From assembly GCA_025054695.1 (NCBI GenBank), contig JANWZI010000011.1, positions 1 to 61,553 on the forward strand: a DNA stretch of 61,553 bases. Direction: 5' to 3'. Every line of letters starts with the position of its first letter. The stretch's first letter is position 1. Positions 7,857-15,812 of the stretch are shown here, in pieces. The position numbers and the translations under genes were made by a program. A model generated the notes under the pieces. The model was given only the letters and a program-made list of their open reading frames with translations, was not told where the DNA came from and did not search any database. The DNA is from Myxococcota bacterium. Its GTDB lineage: Bacteria > Myxococcota_A > Polyangia > Polyangiales > JANWZI01.

Positions 7857-9434
7857 ATGTTGCTCGCATCGCTCGCCTGGGTCGCCGGCTGTCTGTCGTC
7901 ACCGGACGGATGGTCTTCGTTCTACGCAGACGCGGGGACGCTGCGGGTCGTCGCGTTCCGCGTCCTCGATCGGGATGGGTACGAGGTATCGACCGACCGC
8001 GTCCCGCCGTGGCCGCGGCTCGAAGTGCACATGAGCGCGCCCCTGGCTTCGAGCTCCCCCGGCCCCCTGCTGCTCCGAGGGCATGCCGACGCAACGCTGC
8101 TCGAGGACGCGGCTCGTCCGCCGCTGCGCATGGCGACCCGTGCGCGTGCCGTGAGCGCCGTGACCGAGCACGACGAGCACGGCGTGACGCTGGTTCCGAT
8201 CGAACGACTGCGTCCCGGGGCGCACGTCCTGCTCGTTCCCGCGGATGCGATCGACGTGATGGGCCGAACCCTCGGAACCCCCCTCGTGGTCGAGCTGTCG
8301 GTGGTGGCCGAGGAATCGATTCGTTGGACCGACGTGTGGCCGGCCGATGGCACGGCCGGCGTCCCACCGCGGCTGCCGTTCGCCGCCGTGCGTTTCGAGA
8401 CGACCACGTGGCGCGACGGCGCGGTCGAGGCACGGCTGATCGACGATACGGGCGAGCCCCTGGACACGACGGGCACGGAGGCGGCATGCGAGGAGGTCGG
8501 ATGGCATGGCGGTCACTGTCTGCTGCTGCGACTGAGGAACGAACTGCCGCGCGGACGGGAGGTGCGCGTGCGCGTGCAGGGCGAGAGCCTGGACACGGAC
8601 GGCGTGCCTTCCGACGGCATCGTCGCACGCTGGCGCGTCCTGCTCGAGGACGACACCGATCCGCCGCGGCTGCGACCGGATCGCTGCGAACCGGGCTCCA
8701 TCGCGACGCCCGCCGGATGCGCATGGGTCGACGACGCCCGACTCGAGCTCGTGGTGCGCGCATCGGAACCGGTGCGCCTTTGGCTGCACCAAGCCGGCGG
8801 CGCTCGCACCTCGGCCGTGGCGGGCCGAGGAGAGGCGCGGCTGCAACTGCCGGTCGCCGAACTGGGACGCCCGCATCGCGTCCGGGTCCGCGCGGTCGAC
8901 GCGGCGGGTCTCGAGCATCACGTGAGCCTCGAGCTGGACCCGTCGACGGAACTGGCTCCGCTGGCCGTCACCGAGGTCTGTGCGGACCCCGAAGGCCGCG
9001 AGCCCGATCAGGAATTCGTCGAGATCGTCCATCACGGTCGAACGCCGTTGGTCCTGGACGGCTATCGACTGCGCGATGCGACCGGAGAGGACGTTCTTGT
9101 GCTCGGCGCACCGGTGCCGCCAGGGGCGCGCGTGCTCGTGGTGGGACGCGGCTTCGACGCAGACCTCGCGCGCGTACCCGGAGGTACGATGCTGATCCGC
9201 GTCGATGGTCCACTCGGCTCCGGGGGGCTGTCGAATGCCGGAGAGGCGATCGGCCTCCTCGACCCGGCCGGCCGACACGTTTCGGGGGCTCCTGCGATGA
9301 GGCCGGCTCGTCCGGGCGCGTGCATCGTCCGAACGGTGTCCGATCCGCGCGCGAGAGACGCCGAGGCGTTCGCGCACGATCCGGAGGGAACGTGCACGCC
9401 CGGCCGCGCCTCGTGGATCGAACCTCGATGGTGA
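7857..9434 (+). CDS. Lipoprotein with C-terminal lamin-tail-like domain
   Basis: ATG with GAGG 7 bases upstream. MLLASLAWVAGC is a very short lipoprotein signal with the Cys at residue 12. The middle region consists of beta-strand-rich, Ig-like segments. Near residues 372-480 the sequence ELAPLAVTEVCADPEGREPDQ-EFVEIVHHGR, then LDGYRLRDATGEDVLVLGAPVPPGARVLVVG, has the pattern of a lamin-tail (LTD) domain. These domains occur in many secreted bacterial proteins. Total 525 residues. The last codons overlap the start proposed for the helicase downstream. Function unknown. Confidence 0.8.
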   Translation: MLLASLAWVAGCLSSPDGWSSFYADAGTLRVVAFRVLDRDGYEVSTDRVPPWPRLEVHMSAPLASSSPGPLLLRGHADATLLEDAARPPLRMATRARAVSAVTEHDEHGVTLVPIERLRPGAHVLLVPADAIDVMGRTLGTPLVVELSVVAEESIRWTDVWPADGTAGVPPRLPFAAVRFETTTWRDGAVEARLIDDTGEPLDTTGTEAACEEVGWHGGHCLLLRLRNELPRGREVRVRVQGESLDTDGVPSDGIVARWRVLLEDDTDPPRLRPDRCEPGSIATPAGCAWVDDARLELVVRASEPVRLWLHQAGGARTSAVAGRGEARLQLPVAELGRPHRVRVRAVDAAGLEHHVSLELDPSTELAPLAVTEVCADPEGREPDQEFVEIVHHGRTPLVLDGYRLRDATGEDVLVLGAPVPPGARVLVVGRGFDADLARVPGGTMLIRVDGPLGSGGLSNAGEAIGLLDPAGRHVSGAPAMRPARPGACIVRTVSDPRARDAEAFAHDPEGTCTPGRASWIEPRW

Positions 9435-11683
9435 CCGCGATCGGCGCGCACGGATCGCACGCATCGTCGGGCGCGACCGCCAGCCGTTCGAGCGGCGCGC
9501 TTGCGGCCACCAGCGTAGGCTCGCAGCGGGTGACCGAGACGCATCGCTCGCAGTCGGCGCAGCCGCCGGTCGCGATGGAGGTCGAGGTGATTCACGTCGC
9601 TTGGACCTCGCCGGACGGGCGCTTCTGCGTCGTCGACGCGGTCGACGAAGGCGGCCTGCGCGTTCGGCTCGTCGGATCGCTGGGCTCGGTCCACGCTGGA
9701 GAGCGGCTCCAGATCGAGGGCCGCCGCGAACGGCATCCGGTGCACGGGGAACGCATCCGCGTCGAGTCGTTCGTCCCGCGACTTCCCGCGGCCGCCGACG
9801 GGCTGATCCGATGGCTGGGCTCCGGTGCGGTCGAGGGTGTCGGCAAGGCGCTCGCGACCCGACTCGTCGAGCAGTTCGGCGAGCGCACGATCGAGATCAT
9901 CTGCGAGCAACCGCATCGGCTACGCGAAGTCCGGGGCGTCGGGACGCGACGCGCACAGCGCCTGCAGCGGGTCGTTTCCGAACGCCGCGCGGAGGCCGAA
10001 GTGGGCTCGTTTCTCGCCGCAGTCGGCCTCGGTCCGGCCGCACGCCGGCGACTGCAGGCGAGGTTCGGAGCGGACACGGTGCGACGACTGCGCGACGATC
10101 CGTATCTGCTCGTCGGCGAGATCGAAGGAATCGGATTCCGCACCGCGGATCGCATCGCGCGGTCGCTCGGCATCCCCCCTTCCGATCCGCGCCGTGCGCG
10201 GGGCGTCGTGCTGCACCTGCTGGCCGCGGCGGCCGAACAAGGGCGCACGTTGCTCCGGCTGCCGCGCCTGAGCGCGCTCGCCGCCTCGCTGCACGTCGAT
10301 CCACGAGGATTGCCCGCCGCGCTCGAGGAGCTTGCACGCCGCGACGCAATCCGAATCGAGGAGCAGGACGTGTACGCCCACGCGCTCTGGGTGGACGAGA
10401 CGCGGCTCGCTCGCGCGCTTGGCGCCCTCGCGGCCGAGCGCGACGGAACGTGCGTGCGCGCCGCCGACGTGCCGCTTCGTCCCGGCCTGAGCGCCGACCA
10501 GCAGCGCGCCGTTCGCCTCGCCCTCGACGGCCGACTGTTCGTTCTGACCGGGGGACCGGGCACCGGGAAGACGACCACGGTGCGTAGCTTCGTCGAGGCG
10601 TGCGAGAGTCGCGGGGCGCGCGTGCTGCTTTGTGCCCCGACGGGGCGAGCGGCCCGGAGGCTCTCCGAGACGACGGGCCGAGCCGCGGCGACGGTGCACC
10701 GCCTGCTCGAGTGGATGCCGGCGCAGGGGCGATTCGCCCGCGACGAGCACCGACCTCTCGACGCCGACGTCGTGCTGGTCGACGAGGCCTCGATGCTCGA
10801 CGTTCCTCTCGCCCGTCGCCTGCTGGACGCGGTCGGTCCGCGATGTTCCCTCGTCCTCGTCGGAGACGCGGACCAGCTTCCGCCCGTCGGGCCCGGTCGC
10901 GTCCTCGAGGGGCTGCTGCGTTCGGGGATCGCGCCCCACGTCCGCCTGCACGAGGTGTTCCGACAGGCGGAGAGCAGTGCCATCGTCCGCGGCGCGCACC
11001 GCGTGCTCGCCGGTCGTGCGCCGATCCCGTCAGCACCCGGAGAACACGGCCAGGGCGACGTGCACTTCGTGCCCTGCGACGACGCCGACGCGCTCCCGCA
11101 GCGGCTCGTTTCGGTGCTCGAGCGGATGGAGCGTCGGTACGGCTTCAATCTGCGCCGCGACGTCCAGGTGCTCGTTCCCATGCGCCGCGGACCCATGGGC
11201 AGCGAGCGGCTCAACGTGGTCCTCCAGCGAGCCCTCAATCCGCACGCGAGCCGACCCGGCGAGCCGTGCCCCGGGGACAAGGTGATGCAACTGCGCAACG
11301 ACTACGAGCGCGAGGTTTTCAACGGGGACCTCGGCGAGGTCGTCGCAGCGGACGCGCACCGGATCGTCGTATCCTTCGACGGTCGCGCGGTCGCCTACGA
11401 GCACGACGAGCGCGATGCGCTCGCGCTGGCTTACGCGGCGACCGTCCACAAGGCGCAAGGATCCGAGTTCCCCGCCGTTCTCGTCGTGATGACGCAAGCG
11501 CACGGCGTCCTGTTGAGTCGAGCCATGCTCTACACCGCGTTGACGCGCGCCCGTCGCCTGGCCGTGCTGCTGGGACAGTGGCGCGCGTTCGAGATCGCGG
11601 CGGCGCGCACGACCCCCCCCGGTCAGCGCGCCGACGAGCCCTACGACCGCCTCTGCGAGCGCTTGCGCGCCGAGCGGCGCTGA
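9428..11683 (+). CDS. recD2: RecD2-like SF1B DNA helicase
   Basis: ATP-dependent 5'-3' DNA helicase of the RecD2 type, working without RecBC. After an N-terminal OB-like part (MEVEVIHVAWTSPDGRFCVV) there are helix-hairpin-helix units (GVGKALATRLVEQFG, VRGVGTRRAQRLQ, IEGIGFRTADRIA). The motor follows with Walker A LTGGPGTGKTTT, VDEASMLD, GDADQLPPVGPG and the C-terminal motif VHKAQGSEFP. The ATG at 9428 overlaps the preceding stop and gives 751 residues. The ATG at 9575 gives 702 residues and fits the family's usual N-terminus better, so the first 49 residues are doubtful. The 3' end overlaps the convergent serine hydrolase by 43 bp. Confidence 0.92.
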   Translation: MVTAIGAHGSHASSGATASRSSGALAATSVGSQRVTETHRSQSAQPPVAMEVEVIHVAWTSPDGRFCVVDAVDEGGLRVRLVGSLGSVHAGERLQIEGRRERHPVHGERIRVESFVPRLPAAADGLIRWLGSGAVEGVGKALATRLVEQFGERTIEIICEQPHRLREVRGVGTRRAQRLQRVVSERRAEAEVGSFLAAVGLGPAARRRLQARFGADTVRRLRDDPYLLVGEIEGIGFRTADRIARSLGIPPSDPRRARGVVLHLLAAAAEQGRTLLRLPRLSALAASLHVDPRGLPAALEELARRDAIRIEEQDVYAHALWVDETRLARALGALAAERDGTCVRAADVPLRPGLSADQQRAVRLALDGRLFVLTGGPGTGKTTTVRSFVEACESRGARVLLCAPTGRAARRLSETTGRAAATVHRLLEWMPAQGRFARDEHRPLDADVVLVDEASMLDVPLARRLLDAVGPRCSLVLVGDADQLPPVGPGRVLEGLLRSGIAPHVRLHEVFRQAESSAIVRGAHRVLAGRAPIPSAPGEHGQGDVHFVPCDDADALPQRLVSVLERMERRYGFNLRRDVQVLVPMRRGPMGSERLNVVLQRALNPHASRPGEPCPGDKVMQLRNDYEREVFNGDLGEVVAADAHRIVVSFDGRAVAYEHDERDALALAYAATVHKAQGSEFPAVLVVMTQAHGVLLSRAMLYTALTRARRLAVLLGQWRAFEIAAARTTPPGQRADEPYDRLCERLRAERR

Positions 11684-13245
11684 GTGCGACGTCGCACGTG
11701 CGTACGGGTCGCGCCGCGCCGCTTCGAAGCCATCGCGGCACGCGTGGCAGCGGCCCGGGCCGATTTCCCGTCGGCTCGACGCGACCGCCGACCCCGACCT
11801 TTGTCGCGTGCCGCCAACGCCATTTCGCCTCGGGCACGCTCTGCGCGTCGCGCCGTGTCGCGCCTCCTTCGTGACCCCTCGCTCGACCGCCGAGCGCGCC
11901 GGCTGGCCCCGTCGCGCTCGTCCTTGTCGGGCGACGAGCGCGTGCGCTTGGCGCTCGCGACCGGTCGCGCCCCTGAGGTCGGGGCCGCGGACGGCACGGA
12001 CGCCGGTCGACTCGAGCCAGGTCGCAGCGGCAGCGTACTCGGTCTCAGCCCGCCGAGCGTGACGGGGACACGAACGGGTCTCGAACGTGCCCGGGAGCCG
12101 CCGGCGTTCTGCGGCGCGGTGGAACGGATCGCGGCGCGTTCCTCGAACGCGGCGACCAGGCGGTCGTGGAACACCGGACGGAACCCTCGAATCTTCTCGT
12201 TGGCGCGACTCGGATGGATGCGGTTGGTGAGCAGGACGATCACGACGTCCCGCTCCGGATCGCACCAAATCGACGTGCCGGTGAAGCCCAGGTGGCCGAA
12301 TGCGCTCGACGCGATGCGGTCTCCGGCGGCGCTCTGTTGCATGCGCTTTCCGTCCCAGCCTAGGCCGAAACGGTCGGCGGCCGGTGGGGGAAGCGCCGCA
12401 CGCGCAAGCTCGATGGGCAGGAAGCTCGAGCGGCCGGCGAGCACATCAAGCCAGGCGCGTCCGAATGTCGCGACGGCCCTCGCGGTGCCGAAGATGCCCG
12501 CGTGCCCGGCGATGCCTCCCATCGCCGCACAGTTCTCGTCGTGCACCTCTGCGTGCACGAGGCGGCCGCGCCAGTCGCAGCGCTCCGTCGCCGCGATTCG
12601 GCCGAGCATCGCCGAGCGCTCCGCGACCGGACGCGCCGCCAGATAGCCGAGCTCGTCGGACACGCCCAGGGGACCCGTCACTTCTGCCTCGACGAGCCGT
12701 TCGAGGCTCGTGTCGGTGGCTCGCGCGAGCAGCTCGCCCGCGAGAATGTAGCCCAGGTCGCTGTAGACGCAGCGCCCGGCGGGCCCGTCGTCGGCGCGGC
12801 GCGCCGCCTCCGCGACGAGCCAGCGACGGGCAGCCGTCGTGCCGATCTCGTGTGGGACGTCGAGATAGAGTCCACCCCACGCCGCCAGCCCCGAGCGGTG
12901 CGCGAGCAACGACTCAAGCGTGGCCACGCCCCCGGTCGTCCCGCGGACGTCGGGGATCCAGGTCTCCACGCGCATGTCGAGGGCGACGCGACCGGCGGCG
13001 ACGAGGCGAAGGGCCGTGGTCGCCACGATGGGCTTGGTCAGCGAGGCGAGGTCGAAGAGCGTGCAGGCGCCCACCGGCAGCCCGTCCACAGCGATGCGAC
13101 CGGCCGAGGCGACCGCCAGGCGGCTCGATCCGTCCTCCCACCAGGCGACCGCCGCGCTGGCACCTGGGAAAACGCCCCCGGCGACGCCGGCCGCCAGCAG
13201 GCGCGCGGCCTCGCGTTCGAGGCGGAACTGCCGATCGCCGCCCAC
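11641..13245 (-). CDS. Beta-lactamase-fold serine hydrolase with long basic tail
   Basis: The N-terminal 370 or so residues are a class-C beta-lactamase/PBP-like hydrolase: FDLASLTKPIV supplies the SxxK nucleophile, CVYSDLGYILAG the YxN-like motif (YSD), and GHLGFTGTS the HxG-like motif. ALLAHRSGL and GHAGIFGTA also fit. No signal peptide is seen with the GTG start at 13245, so the start may be wrong or the protein cytoplasmic. After the domain comes a roughly 150-residue tail, first Ser/Pro/Arg-rich and then strongly Arg/Lys/Ala-rich, recalling histone H1-like tails. The last 43 bp are antisense to the helicase 3' end. The domain is confident; the role is unknown. Confidence 0.8.
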   Translation of the reverse strand: MGGDRQFRLEREAARLLAAGVAGGVFPGASAAVAWWEDGSSRLAVASAGRIAVDGLPVGACTLFDLASLTKPIVATTALRLVAAGRVALDMRVETWIPDVRGTTGGVATLESLLAHRSGLAAWGGLYLDVPHEIGTTAARRWLVAEAARRADDGPAGRCVYSDLGYILAGELLARATDTSLERLVEAEVTGPLGVSDELGYLAARPVAERSAMLGRIAATERCDWRGRLVHAEVHDENCAAMGGIAGHAGIFGTARAVATFGRAWLDVLAGRSSFLPIELARAALPPPAADRFGLGWDGKRMQQSAAGDRIASSAFGHLGFTGTSIWCDPERDVVIVLLTNRIHPSRANEKIRGFRPVFHDRLVAAFEERAAIRSTAPQNAGGSRARSRPVRVPVTLGGLRPSTLPLRPGSSRPASVPSAAPTSGARPVASAKRTRSSPDKDERDGASRRARRSSEGSRRRRDTARRAERARGEMALAARDKGRGRRSRRADGKSARAAATRAAMASKRRGATRTHVRRRTQRRSARKRSQRRS

Positions 13246-13409
13246 GACCTCGTCATCTACCGTCGGTCGCCGTCGGGATCCACGGAAAACGACATGCTCC
13301 CGCCTCGCTTTGAAGTCCCCCGGCCTCGGCCGGCCGCGCCGCGCCTCCGTCCGCTTGTCGGGTCGGGCCCCATCCCCTAGATCACGCCCGACCCTGGCCG
13401 AGGCCGTCG

Positions 13410-14081
13410 ATGCAACCGATGCTTGGAATTCAGGAACGGATGACCGCGTTCGCGATGTTGGGCGCGGGCTGGGTTCTGTGGTTGCTCGTCGCGCTCTCCG
13501 TCGTCGGCCTCGCGATCGTGCTCGAGCGAACGTACTACATGCTTGCGACGCGCGACGACTTCTCGCGGCTGCGGGCGGACGTCGAACGGGCGTTGCTCGC
13601 CGGGGATCTCGACGCGGTGCGCCGGCGCGTGGGTGCCTCGCGTGCGTTCGAGGCGCGGGTTCTCGCGGCCGGTCTGGCCCGTGACGACGGGCCCGAATCG
13701 GTCGAGCGCCGCATGCGCAGCGCGCTCTCACAGGGTCGCCTCCAGCTCGAGCGAAACCTCGCGTTCCTGGGGACGGTCGGCAACAACGCGCCGTTCGTGG
13801 GGCTTCTCGGCACCGTGATCGGCATCATCCGGGCGTTCCACGCGCTCCAGGAGAGCGCCGGGCAGGTCACCAGCGGTCTGATGGCCGAGATCGGCGAGGC
13901 GCTGGTCGCCACCGCGATCGGCATTCTCGTCGCGCTGCCGGCCGTTGCGGCGTACAATACGTTCCAGCGCGTCATCCGCGGCCGCGTCGCGCGTGCCGAG
14001 GCCCTGGGCGCGGAGCTGCTCGCGACGATGCGCGGAGCGCCCGTCCGCCCGGCGCAGGCCGCGACGGGTCCCGCGGACTGA
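13410..14081 (+). CDS. exbB: MotA/TolQ/ExbB proton channel protein
   Basis: Inner-membrane stator subunit that uses the proton gradient to drive a TonB- or TolA-type partner. One membrane helix near residues 13-39 (MLGAGWVLWLLVALSVVGLAI), a cytoplasmic region, then two helices with the family signature GTVGNNAPFVGLLGTVIGII and ALVATAIGILVALPAVAAYN. At 223 residues the length is typical. It leads an exbB-exbD-tonB cluster with 7 bp to the next gene. Sequence alone does not separate ExbB from TolQ; the tonB-like third gene favours ExbB. Confidence 0.92.
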   Translation: MQPMLGIQERMTAFAMLGAGWVLWLLVALSVVGLAIVLERTYYMLATRDDFSRLRADVERALLAGDLDAVRRRVGASRAFEARVLAAGLARDDGPESVERRMRSALSQGRLQLERNLAFLGTVGNNAPFVGLLGTVIGIIRAFHALQESAGQVTSGLMAEIGEALVATAIGILVALPAVAAYNTFQRVIRGRVARAEALGAELLATMRGAPVRPAQAATGPAD

Positions 14082-14088
14082 GCGCGCC

Positions 14089-14514
14089 ATGGCGGGTGGC
14101 ATCGGTCCGGGTCACGAGGGCGACGAGATCATCACGGACATCAACGTCACGCCGCTCGTCGACATCGTCCTCGTCCTCTTGATCATCCTGATGGTCACCG
14201 CGACGGCGATCGTGTCCAAGACCATCCAAATGGAGCTGCCGCGTGCCGAGACGGGGGAAAGCACGCCGCAGCAGCAAACGCTCGCCGTCTCCATCGATCA
14301 CCGCGGCCAGCTCTTTCTCGACGCGCACCCGGTGTCCGAGGCCGTGTTGAGAGAGCGCGTGCGCGAGGTGCGCGCCCGACATCCCGACGTGCGCGCGATC
14401 ATCGCCGCCGACGGTCGCATCACACACGACCGCGTCGTTCGCGTCATCGACTTGCTGCGGCGCGAGAGGGTCACCAAGTTTGCCATCAATGTCCGCCCCT
14501 CCGACCTGCGCTGA
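14089..14514 (+). CDS. exbD: ExbD/TolR biopolymer transport protein
   Basis: A single membrane anchor with the key Asp in INVTPLVDIVLVLLIILMV (the proton-carrying residue of the family), then a periplasmic domain ending DRVVRVIDLLRRERVTKFAINV. It has 141 residues, the normal size. ATG at 14089, just after exbB. The 3' end overlaps the tonB-like gene by 26 bp. Confidence 0.93.
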   Translation: MAGGIGPGHEGDEIITDINVTPLVDIVLVLLIILMVTATAIVSKTIQMELPRAETGESTPQQQTLAVSIDHRGQLFLDAHPVSEAVLRERVREVRARHPDVRAIIAADGRITHDRVVRVIDLLRRERVTKFAINVRPSDLR

Positions 14515-15418
14515 CGCGGGCGTGTCGCTGCGGCGCTCGTCGGGGGGCGCCTCGCGCCCCACGCAGTCGGATGGCTCGCTTGCCGACGCGCCGCGTCGAG
14601 ACGCCGTCGTCGCCTGGCTCGCGCTGGGTGCGAGCCTGCTCGCGCACGGCTTCGCCTACGCGGGGCTCGCCGTCTTCCCCAGCGCAGGCGTGCCCTCGCC
14701 GCGCGACACCGTGCTACAGGTTTCGCTCGTCGAGGCCCCGCCTCCCGCCCCCGAAGCCGAACCATCGAGGCCTCCCGACCCCACTTCCGCCGAACCGGAG
14801 CGACTCGAGCCGCCGCCTTCGCCGCCACCCGAGCGCCCACGCAGGCGGTCCGCCCCCCTTCCCCCGCCCGCGGAGCCTCCGCCGCATCCCTCGGCCGCGG
14901 AGAGTCCGACGCCGGCAGAGACACCCGTCGCGTTCGACAACGTCGTACTAACCGCCGAAGGTGGGGGAAGCGGCTGGTCGGTCGCGCCGGGTAGCGGTGT
15001 CGAGCGCGAAGGACCGATAGGAACGCCGGGAGCACTTGTCACGGGGCGATCCCGAACGGGACGAGAGAGTGGTCAGCCTGCGTCCGCAGCCACGACCGGG
15101 GCGCCCGACTGGGTAGCCCCCGAAAACCTGTCACGTCCGCCGTCGCAACCGCCGGGTCTCGACGCCCTGCTCGAACGCTTTTTCCCGCCCGAAGCACGCG
15201 CCCAGGGAATCGAGGGTTGGGCACGCGTGCGGGTTCGCATCGAGCCCGACGGTCGGCTCGTCGTCCTCACGCGCCTGGGCCACTCCGGCGAGCCGTTCGC
15301 GGCCGCGTGCGAGCAAGCGCTGCGCGCCTCCCCTCGATGGAGCCCGCCCCTCGATCGCGGCGGACGTCCCGTCGCGACGATCATTGCATTTCCCTGCACG
15401 TTCGAGGTCGAGTACTGA
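14489..15418 (+). CDS. tonB: TonB-like energy transducer
   Basis: Couples the ExbB/ExbD motor to outer-membrane receptors. The N-terminal membrane helix (AVVAWLALGASLLAHGFAYAG) contains the SxxxH motif (SLLAH) that TonB needs to contact ExbB. A long Pro/Glu/Arg-rich periplasmic spacer follows (about residues 85-150), then a C-terminal TonB fold with EGWARVRVRIEPDGRLVVLTRLGHSGEPF-type sequence. The 309 residues assume the ATG at 14489; an in-frame TTG nine bases earlier is less likely. No receptor gene is nearby. Confidence 0.87.
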   Translation: MSAPPTCADAGVSLRRSSGGASRPTQSDGSLADAPRRDAVVAWLALGASLLAHGFAYAGLAVFPSAGVPSPRDTVLQVSLVEAPPPAPEAEPSRPPDPTSAEPERLEPPPSPPPERPRRRSAPLPPPAEPPPHPSAAESPTPAETPVAFDNVVLTAEGGGSGWSVAPGSGVEREGPIGTPGALVTGRSRTGRESGQPASAATTGAPDWVAPENLSRPPSQPPGLDALLERFFPPEARAQGIEGWARVRVRIEPDGRLVVLTRLGHSGEPFAAACEQALRASPRWSPPLDRGGRPVATIIAFPCTFEVEY

Positions 15419-15482
15419 ACGGGCGCGAGCGCGTTTCTCGACGGCGACGAGGGGGGGTTCGGGTCCGAGCACTCGACCGTAG

Positions 15483-15633
15483 CCGAGCCCGAGACCGAGT
15501 CCGAGTGAGAGTGCGAGACGTGCGAGACCGCGGCCGAGCCGGAGCCTGAGTCCGAGGCGGAGACCGAAACCGAGCCCGAGTCCGAGCCCGAGACCGAGTC
15601 ACAGCCCGCGACCGAGTCCGAGTGAGAGTGCGA
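15483..15633 (-). repeat. Hexanucleotide array, minus orientation, bounded by 24-bp direct repeats; rest of gap 15419-15812 empty
   Basis: CCGAGN units (the complement of the DCTCGG family) with several diverged members. A 24-bp segment at 15493-15516 recurs exactly at 15610-15633. It starts 64 bp after tonB. This is the one array whose orientation is opposite to the gene upstream. The remainder of the 394-bp gap, up to the ompA-like start, shows no gene. Confidence 0.88.
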
Positions 15634-15812
15634 ATTCGCGGTAAGGTCGACCAACCTGGCCGGCGCCGTGAGGCCGTGATGCGCCGCGGCCGCGTCCGGC
15701 GTGCGTGGGGAGTCCGCCCCAAGCGGATCGCTGCAGCGTTGCCGCAGCGAGGCCCGTGATGCGATACTGGCGCCCCCTCGCCTCGCGGAGCGAGGGCTGG
15801 GAGACCCACGCG

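Noticed and set aside
6926-9427. Upstream extension of the helicase reading frame by about 830 codons
   Set aside because: It overlaps two lipoprotein genes in another frame and translates to low-complexity Arg-rich sequence. The helicase homology begins near 9575.
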